This document shows, one piece after another, positions 7,869-15,843 of a stretch of DNA of 64,000 bases; the stretch's first letter is position 1, and each line of letters starts with the position of its first letter. The stretch comes from Burkholderia lata. GTDB lineage: Bacteria > Pseudomonadota > Gammaproteobacteria > Burkholderiales > Burkholderiaceae. The translations under genes were made by a program, and so were the position numbers. The notes under the pieces were generated by a model, which worked only from the letters and a program-made list of their open reading frames with translations, made no database searches and was not told where the DNA came from. The DNA lies in assembly GCF_902499335.1 (NCBI RefSeq), contig NZ_CABVQK010000014.1, positions 1 to 64,000 of the forward strand, written 5' to 3'.

Positions 7869-9212
7869 TTAATTTCCCGGCATCCAGGGCGTGCCCACTT
7901 TCTCGAGCTCCGGCATGTAGTTCTGCAATTTCCCTGTCCCTTCGGGAATGGGAATACCGAGGCGACCTGGAAACGTTGCACAGTTATAGTTGTTTTCGGG
8001 CCATTCGCCAGACTTCGGTGGCCATTGATACCGAATGTCATCCATGGGCCCACGCGCGACCAGTTCCTCATGCGCCGCCAGTATCGATTCGTACTGCTCT
8101 TGCGTGACCGGAATCTTTTGCTCGTACACCGTCTGTAGCGCACCCCCACCACCACGGGCAGCCATCGGATTTTTCGCGATCGCGATGAATGCGTCTTGAT
8201 CTGCGGTAATCATCCCGGGATAGCTGCCCGATCCCTTCAGGTTGGTAAACACTTCCGCCGCACTCGCGTCGCCCGTTGCAGGGCCAAAGCCCCAAATCGT
8301 CTTGCCTCCGTCCAACGAATACCCGACGTGGCCAGTGTACTGATACGGATGCATACCGCCTTCGACGTCGGACGCCCGCCCGCCGCCGCGAACCCCGAAC
8401 AGCGAAATCGTCGGCTGCTCCGTCGCGCCTGCGGCACCTTCGACAGCCTCCAGCGCCGACAGCTCGCCAGCCACCGAGCCCGCCCCTCTCGCCCCACTGA
8501 CGAGTCCGGCCCCCTTCCCTGCGCCAAACCCGCCCAGCAAGCTTCCTCCAAGCATCGACCACTTCTGCCCGTCGGAACCTTCGCCGAAGATCTTTCCGCC
8601 CAGCCACCCGCCGACTTCGCCGCCGAGAAAACCGCCGGCCGCGCCGAGAAACGCCAGCGCCGGCCCGGCAAGGACGGCCGCGGCGGCAATGCCCACCGCC
8701 GCCATCGTCCAGTTCACCCACGCCGGAATCTCGGGATTGAACTCCCCGACCGCCGGGCCGCCGATGAACACGTTCGGCGATCCGTCGTTGATCAACGCGC
8801 CGCACATCATCCGGTCTTCCTTGCGGCTCGCCGGCTGGCTGTTGATGAAGACCGTCGACGAACCCTGCGCGACCACCTGCGGCGGACCCGCGTGGTCGCT
8901 GCACAGGCCCAGGCTCAGGATGGCCCGCATCGCCGCGCGGCTGTTGATGAAGACATTGGGCGAGCCCTTTATCAGGCTTCCCGTGACATGTCGCGGCGCC
9001 CACGACATCGTACCCAGCACTTCGCCAAGACCGCCGCCCGCGGCTGCACCCGCGGCGACTGCCGCGACCACCGTCAACGCAGCACCGCCCGTTGCGACCA
9101 CCGCCACCGCGCCGATCACCGCACCCGCGATCAGCCCGGCGATCATCCATCCCTTGGACGCCGTATGCGCAATCGGATCGCCCAATCGCGCAGCAGCAAG
9201 CAATGTATCCAC
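7869..9212 (-). CDS. T6SS prePAAR/PAAR effector with LRAT/YiiX-like C-terminal domain
   Basis: A 447-residue specialised T6SS effector starting at a GTG (9212) with a GGGGAG ribosome site. Residues 7-16 read AARLGDPIAH, an exact match to the prePAAR pattern AARxxDxxxH. A hydrophobic Gly/Ala/Val region (about 21-65) could form membrane helices. A PAAR-type region follows (about 68-155), with repeated VFI(N/G) turns that tip the VgrG spike, and a second hydrophobic block sits at about 167-210. The C-terminal domain (about 285-447) has His295 in GHVGYSLDGGKT and Cys411 in NNYNCATFP. His before Cys, and the NC-x-x-F word, fit permuted papain-like (LRAT/YiiX) folds that cleave amide or ester bonds. 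The gene lies 12 bases after the Eag-like chaperone gene. Confidence 0.85.
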   Translation of the reverse strand: MDTLLAAARLGDPIAHTASKGWMIAGLIAGAVIGAVAVVATGGAALTVVAAVAAGAAAGGGLGEVLGTMSWAPRHVTGSLIKGSPNVFINSRAAMRAILSLGLCSDHAGPPQVVAQGSSTVFINSQPASRKEDRMMCGALINDGSPNVFIGGPAVGEFNPEIPAWVNWTMAAVGIAAAAVLAGPALAFLGAAGGFLGGEVGGWLGGKIFGEGSDGQKWSMLGGSLLGGFGAGKGAGLVSGARGAGSVAGELSALEAVEGAAGATEQPTISLFGVRGGGRASDVEGGMHPYQYTGHVGYSLDGGKTIWGFGPATGDASAAEVFTNLKGSGSYPGMITADQDAFIAIAKNPMAARGGGGALQTVYEQKIPVTQEQYESILAAHEELVARGPMDDIRYQWPPKSGEWPENNYNCATFPGRLGIPIPEGTGKLQNYMPELEKVGTPWMPGN

Positions 9213-9224
9213 GTGCGCTCCCCG

Positions 9225-10040
9225 TTAACCCGCGTTCGCAACCGCGGTCAGATAGGCACGCACGGCCTCGATGCTCTGCATGCCGGTCATGCCCTTCACC
9301 ACCGCCACGCCGCCGAGCCGGTCGCCTAGCGACGCGTGCTCGCGTGCATCCGTCGTCCAGAGCGCGAACTGACGGCCATCCAGTGCTCTCCACGCCTGCT
9401 GTCCAGCCGGAGCAGGCTGCAACGCGAGCGGCTCACCGGTCGAGCCGAAGAATGCGGTGTCGTCGAACATTTCCGTGACGTCGTGCCGGAACAGCTCGGC
9501 CATGCCGGTGAGTGCGTACAACGTCGCGCTCGGCTCATGCAGCACGAAGACGATGCCCGCCTCGTCCTGGCCGAGCGCGGTCGGCACGAACGCCGCACGG
9601 TCGGGCCGGGCCAACACGACACTCGCGAGCAAGCTCTTGTACTCCTTGCTCTTGTCCTCCGTGAACGACTTCGGACAGGTGCCGATGAAACTGATCGCCA
9701 CGCGCTCGCGCCCGGCCTTCGGCGACATCACCACCGTCTGGCGCTGATGCAGCGGCGTGCCTTCCGACACCCACTGATAATCGACTTCGCGTGCGGTTTC
9801 GCCGTCGATTTCCCGGTTTTCCAGATGCTTCAATTCGAAACGCGGAAGCGACTTGCGCATCTCCGATATGAGCCGCGTCACGAACGTATCGACCGTGTCG
9901 TCCGGCTCCATCGGCGCACGCGAAACCACGAACGTGAATCCGCTGCTCCCTGCTTCATCGACCGTGAACAGGTGAATCGTCTTGTCTTTGAAGTGCGCCG
10001 GCAACTGAATGACGGCGTCGTTCATCTGATATTCGGACAT
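9225..10040 (-). CDS. Eag-type T6SS effector chaperone (DUF1795/DcrB-like), extended
   Basis: A 271-residue cytoplasmic protein. Residues 1 to about 145 match the DUF1795 (Eag) fold: a strand start (DAVIQLPAHFKDKTIHLFT), then the FTFVVSRAPM strand, a helix with DTFVTRLISEMR, and the strands REVDYQWVSEGTPLHQRQTVV and ERVAISFIGTCP. Eag proteins hold the membrane helices of prePAAR effectors and load them onto VgrG, and the next gene is exactly such an effector. The ATG at 10040 has a GAGAAGAG ribosome site. Unusually, about 125 residues follow the DUF1795 part; typical Eag proteins are about half this length. The extension has no family I can name. Confidence 0.82.
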   Translation of the reverse strand: MSEYQMNDAVIQLPAHFKDKTIHLFTVDEAGSSGFTFVVSRAPMEPDDTVDTFVTRLISEMRKSLPRFELKHLENREIDGETAREVDYQWVSEGTPLHQRQTVVMSPKAGRERVAISFIGTCPKSFTEDKSKEYKSLLASVVLARPDRAAFVPTALGQDEAGIVFVLHEPSATLYALTGMAELFRHDVTEMFDDTAFFGSTGEPLALQPAPAGQQAWRALDGRQFALWTTDAREHASLGDRLGGVAVVKGMTGMQSIEAVRAYLTAVANAG

Positions 10041-10138
10041 GCTCTTCTCGGTTCGGCCTGCCCGTCGGGGCAGGCGCCGGATTGAAACTGTTCGCCGGCT
10101 GCACAGGCGCAGCCGGCGCATCCGTCATGCGGCTTGCG

Positions 10139-10921
10139 TTACTGCACGCCCGCCGTGACCAGACGCTTGTGAATGGCTTCGATGCGACTCAGCTGCGGCG
10201 AGCCTTTCGGCGTCTGCTGCAGTTCGTCGCCGAGGACTTTCGAATAGGCGAGGCCGTTGTCGTTCTTCACCGACGGATCGGCACCATGCTCGAGCAGGTA
10301 ATCGACAACGTCCCACTGCCGCAGGCGCGTCGCTTCGTAGAGCGCGGTTTCCTTCATCGAGTCCCGCAGATTGACGTTGGCCTTGTGTTCGACCAGCACG
10401 CGCATTTGCGGCAACAGCGTGTCCTTGCAGCTTGCGAACAGCAGCGGCGTATCGCCGTCGTACCTGAGATCCGGGCTCATGCCGCCGGCCAGCAATGCTT
10501 TCAGCAGGTTGGGCGTGTCTGCCCGCGCAGCCAGATATGCCACGTTCGCGCCGTTCTCGCCGAACGGCTGTTCGGGCTTCGCGCCGTCCCGCACCAGTTC
10601 GCTGACGATCTGGAAGTGCACGTTCGTGGCGTCCGTCTTCACCGGAATCGCCTCCTGCACCGCGAACGACAACAGGGTGGCCTTCTTGTTGCCCGGTGCA
10701 GCCAGATCGGTATGCGTCGCAAGCGATTTGACCTGCTCGAGATTTCCGTCGCGAATGGCACGCGCCAGCTCGAGTTGCGATCCAGAGAAAAAGTCTTCGG
10801 GCGGGTAACGCTTGAAGTCTGCCATTTTTGTTTCCTGTGCATGAGTCGGCCACCAGAACGGCGACGACAAACCGATTACCGCGACAACCGCGCCCGCGGC
10901 GATGACCTTGCTGTATTTCAT
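10139..10921 (-). CDS. Exported ankyrin-repeat protein, candidate immunity to VgrG lipase
   Basis: A 260-residue protein with an N-terminal signal or anchor (KVIAAGAVVAVIGLSSPFWW, then AQE) and about five ankyrin repeats, visible as NVAYLAARADTPNLLKALLAGG, DTPLLFASCKDTLLPQMRVLVEHKANVN, and KETALYEATRLRQWDVVDYLLEHGADPS (each split here only to show the periodicity). The ATG at 10921 overlaps the vgrG stop as TGATG, so translation is coupled. Exported helical-repeat proteins beside phospholipase effectors commonly act as immunity proteins in the periplasm, where such lipases reach membrane lipids; that role here is inference from position and export signal. Confidence 0.82.
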   Translation of the reverse strand: MKYSKVIAAGAVVAVIGLSSPFWWPTHAQETKMADFKRYPPEDFFSGSQLELARAIRDGNLEQVKSLATHTDLAAPGNKKATLLSFAVQEAIPVKTDATNVHFQIVSELVRDGAKPEQPFGENGANVAYLAARADTPNLLKALLAGGMSPDLRYDGDTPLLFASCKDTLLPQMRVLVEHKANVNLRDSMKETALYEATRLRQWDVVDYLLEHGADPSVKNDNGLAYSKVLGDELQQTPKGSPQLSRIEAIHKRLVTAGVQ

Positions 10922-13920
10922 CAATGTCCCTGAAGTTGGCTCAGCAACGACGCCTGCTGATCGGCAGCGGTCGTTTCCAGTCCGCTCGTCACCTGCCCCA
11001 TCATGTGGCGCTGAACGGTCGTCAAGCTGGTGCCCGGAATGGTGATCTGCTCACCGACGGCCTTGGGCATCAATTGCGACGTCACGTCGCTGATCGGGCC
11101 CAGCCTGCCTTCCTGCACCCCGGTCAGGATGTCGCCATCGACGCGGTAGTTCGTGATGGCCGACGCCCGAGGTGCTGCGCCGTACATCGGCAGCGTTTCG
11201 GAATTGAGGCCGGCCGCGTTGAACGTCGTCGCGCCCGCGCCGCTGGCCTGGGACGCCGCCGAAGCCAGCCCGCCGCCGAGCGAATGACCGGTGAGATCGA
11301 GGCCGCCTGCATTGCCGGAACCGTAGATCTTCTTGCCGATGGTCACCGCGCGATCGTAGTACGGGGAGTTGTCGCCCAATCCCTGATTGAGGTTGTTCGA
11401 CCAGTCTTCCTTGACCGTGGGCTGCGTGCCCTTGAAGGCCAGGGTAGGCTTCATGCTGTCGCCGAACACCGCGGGATCGGGCACGTACGCCTGCGCACCG
11501 AAGTTGCTGCCGGGAATCTGCAAGTCCTGCAGCCTCAGGCCGAACTTCTTGAGCGCTTCCGGATCGTTCGACACGTTCTTCCATCCCGGCGGCGCCGTCC
11601 CCGGCGCATACACGGCCCCCGCGAGTTTGGCCAGTTGCTGCGCCTTGACCGTCGCCTGAAGCTTGCGTGCCGCTGCCTGCACCTTGGGGTCGGCCGATGC
11701 GAGACCCGCCGCGATGATCGCCTGCTGATTGGCCCATTCGATCGCCATCGCCTGCTCGGGCGTCACGAACAGCCCCTGGTTCAGATGGATCACCGGGCCA
11801 TCGAGAAAGATGCCGCTCTGATTGATCAGGATGCTCGATGCGCCATGGGACAGCTTGATGCTGTCCGGCTTCAGCGTGACGATGCTCGCGCCCACGCGAT
11901 GCTCGATCTCGTCGGTCGCCTGGTAGCTCTGCTTGCCCGGCCCCGCATCGCCGGCCAGCGCCTGCACGCCGACGCTGTTGGCCGTGGTGAAGCGCGCTTT
12001 CGCGATCTTTTCCGACAGGTTGCCTTCCGCGACGTGCTTGCTCTCGTCGCCTTTCAGCACCGACACGCTCCGGGCACCGGATTCGACCGTGTGCGATTCG
12101 CTGTCCTTGACGATCGTTTTCATGTCCTTCTGCGCATGCAGAAAGACTTCCTGGGCACCGTTCACGTCCGAGAACCGCAGTTCGTTGAAGCCGTCGCCCT
12201 TGTGCGTCTGGCTGCGCATCCCCATCGTCTGGCCGCCGCTTCCGTGATACGGGTTGCCCGAATCGCCGTTGAACACGCGCCCGACGACGATGGGGTTGTC
12301 CGGATCGCCCTGATTGAACGAGACGAGCACCTCCTGGCCGATCCGCGGAATCGCCGACCCGCCCCAGCCCTTGCCTGCCCACGGTTGCGACACGCGCACC
12401 CACATCGAGTCCGAACCGTCGAGCTTGCCGCGCCGGTCCCACATGAAATGCAGTTTGACCCGGCTGCCGTCGGTATGAATTTCCTCGCCCTTCGGCCCGA
12501 CCACGATCGCGGACTGCGTGCCCTGCATGTGCGGCTTGGGCGTACGCCGCTCCGGCCTGAACGGGATATCGATCGGCAGGCACGTGAACGTGTTGTGATA
12601 CGGCAGTTTCGACGTCTGCTGGGTATAGTCGTTCGCCACCTGGTGACGAACGCGAAGGATCACGAAGTCCTTGTTGTTATAGGTGGACGTGCCGTGATTG
12701 ACCAGCGTGAATCGCCCGTTCGTCGTCATGCCGTGCGCATGGCCCGCGCCGTTGAAACGATGCGCGAGCGCTTCTTCCGCTTCCATCGCATAGCACGCGT
12801 AACGCTGTCCGTCGTCGCCGTGGTCATACAGCGAGTGGAACTGATAGCGCTCCGTCGTCTGGATGTTCGGGTGCTTCAGGTTGACGGTCGGCACCTCGAC
12901 GTGCATCAGTTGCGATGACGGCTGGTTGTAGTTGAAATCCCGGTACGTGATCTTGCCGACCCGGAAACTGAACGCCTCGTCCCATCGATCGATGCCGTTC
13001 TGCTCGCTGGCGGCACTGTTGGCTTGGTACGGAATGGTCTTCAGGTTCGGAATCGGCTGGAACACCGCATTGGTGTCGCCGATCACGAGGACGTGCTTGT
13101 CCTGTTCGTAGCGGAGCGTCCAGATCAGCCCCTCCTGCTCCATCAGGCGCGAGCAGAAACCGTAGTACGACTCGTCGTACATGACGATGTATTCGAGCTT
13201 CGGACGCTCGCCCTGCACGGCGAACTCGAAATCCGCAAAGCCCATCTCGCGGAAGATGTCGGTCAGGATGTCCTGCGGCGTCTGATTCTGGAAGATCCGG
13301 CAATCGGTCGAGCGCGTCAGGAACCAGAACCACGGAACGACCGACATTTCGTAGCGGGTAACCGAACCCGAGTTTCCGACACGCCCGAACGACGCAACGT
13401 AACCGTCGAAATACCGCTTCGTCTCGATATCGGCCGACGACGTCACGACGCGCGTCAGGCTGAAATTGCGGCTCTGCGGCTCGAGCGTGATCTTGACCCG
13501 CTGCCCGACAATTTCCTGAGGCTCGATATTGTTGCGATGCGAAAGCAGATCGAGATGCGTTTCGGTGAGCTGATTGACGTGTTCGTCAATGACCGCCGCG
13601 CTGACCAGGAGCACGTCCGGACCGAGCGGTGTTTCGATCGTGATGAAGCGATTGTCCTGGGTCAGGCGCGGAACCGCGCCCGTCAAGCTGTTGATTGCCT
13701 CGGCAATCGACTCCGGTGCCTTGCCGATCAACGACAAGCCGGTTTGAGCCAGCTGAACCGCGCTCGCGGCTCCGCCCAGCAGCCCGGCGCCCGGCATGCC
13801 GGTCAGCGCCCCCAGTTGCCCCGCCATTCCGGCAAGCGAACCCAGGTTGCTCAAACCGCCGGCCAAGGCCGCGCCGCTCCCTCCCGTCCCATCGGGGTTT
13901 CCGTTTGCAGCGAAACTCAT
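10921..13920 (-). CDS. vgrG: VgrG spike protein with C-terminal lipase domain
   Basis: A 999-residue specialised VgrG. An unusual Gly/Ala/Leu-rich leader occupies residues 1-84. The gp27-like body starts near RFITIETPLGP (about 86), the gp5 OB-fold near KLHFMWDRRGKLDGS (about 493), and a DUF2345-like beta-helix runs to about 750. The extra C-terminal part (about 790-999) looks like a class-3 lipase: nucleophile Ser880 in GHSLGGG, candidate acid Asp928 or Asp930 in RVDGDILTG, and candidate base His972 in QRHMMG. The ATG at 13920 is preferred over the one at 13923 because GAGG is then 6 bases away. It is the first gene of the island; none of the secretion-apparatus genes is nearby, so this is an orphan effector cluster. 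Confidence 0.93.
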   Translation of the reverse strand: MSFAANGNPDGTGGSGAALAGGLSNLGSLAGMAGQLGALTGMPGAGLLGGAASAVQLAQTGLSLIGKAPESIAEAINSLTGAVPRLTQDNRFITIETPLGPDVLLVSAAVIDEHVNQLTETHLDLLSHRNNIEPQEIVGQRVKITLEPQSRNFSLTRVVTSSADIETKRYFDGYVASFGRVGNSGSVTRYEMSVVPWFWFLTRSTDCRIFQNQTPQDILTDIFREMGFADFEFAVQGERPKLEYIVMYDESYYGFCSRLMEQEGLIWTLRYEQDKHVLVIGDTNAVFQPIPNLKTIPYQANSAASEQNGIDRWDEAFSFRVGKITYRDFNYNQPSSQLMHVEVPTVNLKHPNIQTTERYQFHSLYDHGDDGQRYACYAMEAEEALAHRFNGAGHAHGMTTNGRFTLVNHGTSTYNNKDFVILRVRHQVANDYTQQTSKLPYHNTFTCLPIDIPFRPERRTPKPHMQGTQSAIVVGPKGEEIHTDGSRVKLHFMWDRRGKLDGSDSMWVRVSQPWAGKGWGGSAIPRIGQEVLVSFNQGDPDNPIVVGRVFNGDSGNPYHGSGGQTMGMRSQTHKGDGFNELRFSDVNGAQEVFLHAQKDMKTIVKDSESHTVESGARSVSVLKGDESKHVAEGNLSEKIAKARFTTANSVGVQALAGDAGPGKQSYQATDEIEHRVGASIVTLKPDSIKLSHGASSILINQSGIFLDGPVIHLNQGLFVTPEQAMAIEWANQQAIIAAGLASADPKVQAAARKLQATVKAQQLAKLAGAVYAPGTAPPGWKNVSNDPEALKKFGLRLQDLQIPGSNFGAQAYVPDPAVFGDSMKPTLAFKGTQPTVKEDWSNNLNQGLGDNSPYYDRAVTIGKKIYGSGNAGGLDLTGHSLGGGLASAASQASGAGATTFNAAGLNSETLPMYGAAPRASAITNYRVDGDILTGVQEGRLGPISDVTSQLMPKAVGEQITIPGTSLTTVQRHMMGQVTSGLETTAADQQASLLSQLQGH

Positions 13921-14483
13921 CATTAACCTCGTTTTTTTCGTCCGGCGGACCCGCCGCAACCTAGACGCTATCGCACCAACAAGGCGCTCTCAGCCACCTT
14001 GAAGGCGCCAAATATATCAAACCGCGGAGAATTTCATAACACTTATCAGCATTTAATATTCCGGAACGAAAACCGGCCCGATCGACCACTTAATCGAGCC
14101 CCAATACCCATTGCCTGCCGCCGAGCGCAATCGCGCACCAGCCGCGGCATCGCTCGCGATCAGGCGACGATGAACGACCGGAGTACGGCGTACAACGAAC
14201 AAAGGGGTGCGGCGGGAATTCAGTGCGCGGCGGAGTGAATGGCGCAGCCGGAGGTGAGCAAAGCGTTGCGGTCGAGGATCGAACCGGGTGCGGCATCCTC
14301 GACGAACGCCATTCGCCGCGCCTCCGGCGGAGGCGCGACCCGACGCTCAGGTGGAGCATCGCCCGGCGCTCGTTGCGATCGCCGGGGGCTGGCCGTACGC
14401 CCTTTTGCGAGGCGCGGCCGAATCAAGGCGCGGCAGGCATCCGGGCCCTGTCGGCCGGATGCGCTGGAATCACCCCGACCGCG
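13921..14483. other. Intergenic region with GC-rich hairpins; vgrG promoter side
   Basis: About 560 bases without a convincing gene. The part next to vgrG (13930-14070) is AT-richer and probably holds its promoter. Two strong inverted repeats are present: 9-base arms at 14317-14325 and 14329-14337 with a GGC loop, and GCATCCGG (14437-14444) facing CCGGATGC (about 14454-14462) just past the end of the ABC transporter operon. Neither has a T-run, so factor-independent termination is not shown. Open frames here are arginine-rich shadows. Confidence 0.5.
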
Positions 14484-15821
14484 TCAGGACTCGACGTCCT
14501 CGAGACTGAAAATCTCGGTCTGGTCGTTGTACGAGAAGATCTCGCCGTAACGGCCCCAGTCGATCACCGCGTCGAGCGTCTCCTCGGCGGCACCGTCCGA
14601 CAGGAAATCCTCCAGCTCCTGCTCGAAGCGCACGCGCGGCGCACGATGGCCGGGGCGCTCGTTCAGCACCTTCTTGATCCGCGCGGCGAGCGGCACATGC
14701 TTCAGCAGGTGATCCGCGAACATCAGCTTGCGCTCCTGCGTGCCGAATTCCGCGAACACGCGCCCCGGCGGCGTCAGGAACACGTCCCCTTCCCGCACAT
14801 CCGCGAACCCGAGGTACTGCAGCACTTCGGCGATCGGGAACAGATCGTCGACCTCGAGGTGCAGCGTGCGCGCGATTTCCGGCATGTCCGCGCGGCCGTG
14901 GTACGGCGCCATCGCGAGCGTTTCGATCAGGCCGGCCATCAGGTTGGTCGACACCTGCGGCAGCCAGCTGCCGAGCTCGAGCCCCTTCTTCGTCGCCTCG
15001 CCGGTCTGGCGGGCCGTCATCTTCGCGTAGATGTCGTCGACGAGCTTGCGGAACGCCGGGTCGAGACGGTTGCGCGGATGCTTGAACGGCACCTTGATCT
15101 CGGCGATCACGCGGCCCGGGTTCGACGACAGCACGAGGATCCGGTCGCACATGAACACGGCTTCCTCGATGTTGTGCGTGACGATCAGCACCGACTTGAT
15201 CGGCATCCGGCCCTGCGTCCACAGGTCGAGCAGGTCGGTACGCAGCGTCTCGGCCGTCAGCACGTCGAGCGCGGAGAACGGCTCGTCCATCAGCAGGATC
15301 GTCGGGTCGACGACGAGCGCGCGCGCAAAGCCCACGCGCTGGCGCATGCCGCCCGACAGCTCGCGCGGGTAGGCGTTCTCGAAGCCGTCGAGACCGATCA
15401 GGTCGATCGCGGCGAGCGCACGCTCGCGCCGCTCGCGCGCGCCGACGCCGAGCGCTTCGAGGCCGGCTTCCACGTTCTGCAGCACGGTGAGCCACGGGAA
15501 CAGCGCGAAGGTCTGGAACACCATCGCGACACCTTCGGCCGGGCCGCGCAGCGGCTGGCCGAGGTAGGTCACTTCACCGCCGGTCGGCTCGATCAGCCCG
15601 GCGATGATGCGCAGCAGCGTCGACTTGCCGGAGCCGGAACGGCCGAGCAGGCCGACGATCTCGCCCTCGCGCAGCGACAGGTTCGCATCGTCGAGCACGA
15701 GCAGTTCGCCCTGCGTCTTGTTGAAGCCGCGACAGACGTGATCGACGCGCAGGATTTCCTCACCGAGGCGCGGAGGCTGGTTCGTCTGGACGGGGGCGTT
15801 TACAGCATTCGGATTTTGCAT
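14484..15821 (-). CDS. ABC transporter ATPase with AAA-associated C-terminal domain
   Basis: A 445-residue cytoplasmic ATPase. An N-terminal nitrate/sulfonate/bicarbonate-type (NitT/TauT) domain has Walker A GRSGSGKST, signature LSGGMRQR and Walker B LLMDEPFSALD. A C-terminal domain of about 150 residues after residue 290 matches the AAA-associated domain found in a subset of these ATPases; its role is thought to be regulatory. It is 22 bases downstream of the permease gene on the same strand, so the two form an operon. No binding protein lies nearby. The substrate cannot be told; family members handle small anions, and some unusual ones have no dedicated binding protein. Confidence 0.9.
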   Translation of the reverse strand: MQNPNAVNAPVQTNQPPRLGEEILRVDHVCRGFNKTQGELLVLDDANLSLREGEIVGLLGRSGSGKSTLLRIIAGLIEPTGGEVTYLGQPLRGPAEGVAMVFQTFALFPWLTVLQNVEAGLEALGVGARERRERALAAIDLIGLDGFENAYPRELSGGMRQRVGFARALVVDPTILLMDEPFSALDVLTAETLRTDLLDLWTQGRMPIKSVLIVTHNIEEAVFMCDRILVLSSNPGRVIAEIKVPFKHPRNRLDPAFRKLVDDIYAKMTARQTGEATKKGLELGSWLPQVSTNLMAGLIETLAMAPYHGRADMPEIARTLHLEVDDLFPIAEVLQYLGFADVREGDVFLTPPGRVFAEFGTQERKLMFADHLLKHVPLAARIKKVLNERPGHRAPRVRFEQELEDFLSDGAAEETLDAVIDWGRYGEIFSYNDQTEIFSLEDVES

Positions 15822-15843
15822 CGCGTTTCGCTCTCAATCAGTC

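Noticed and set aside
13921..14483. Small genes in the gap between vgrG and the ABC operon
   Set aside because: All frames are Arg/Pro-rich, lack ribosome sites and show no family motif.
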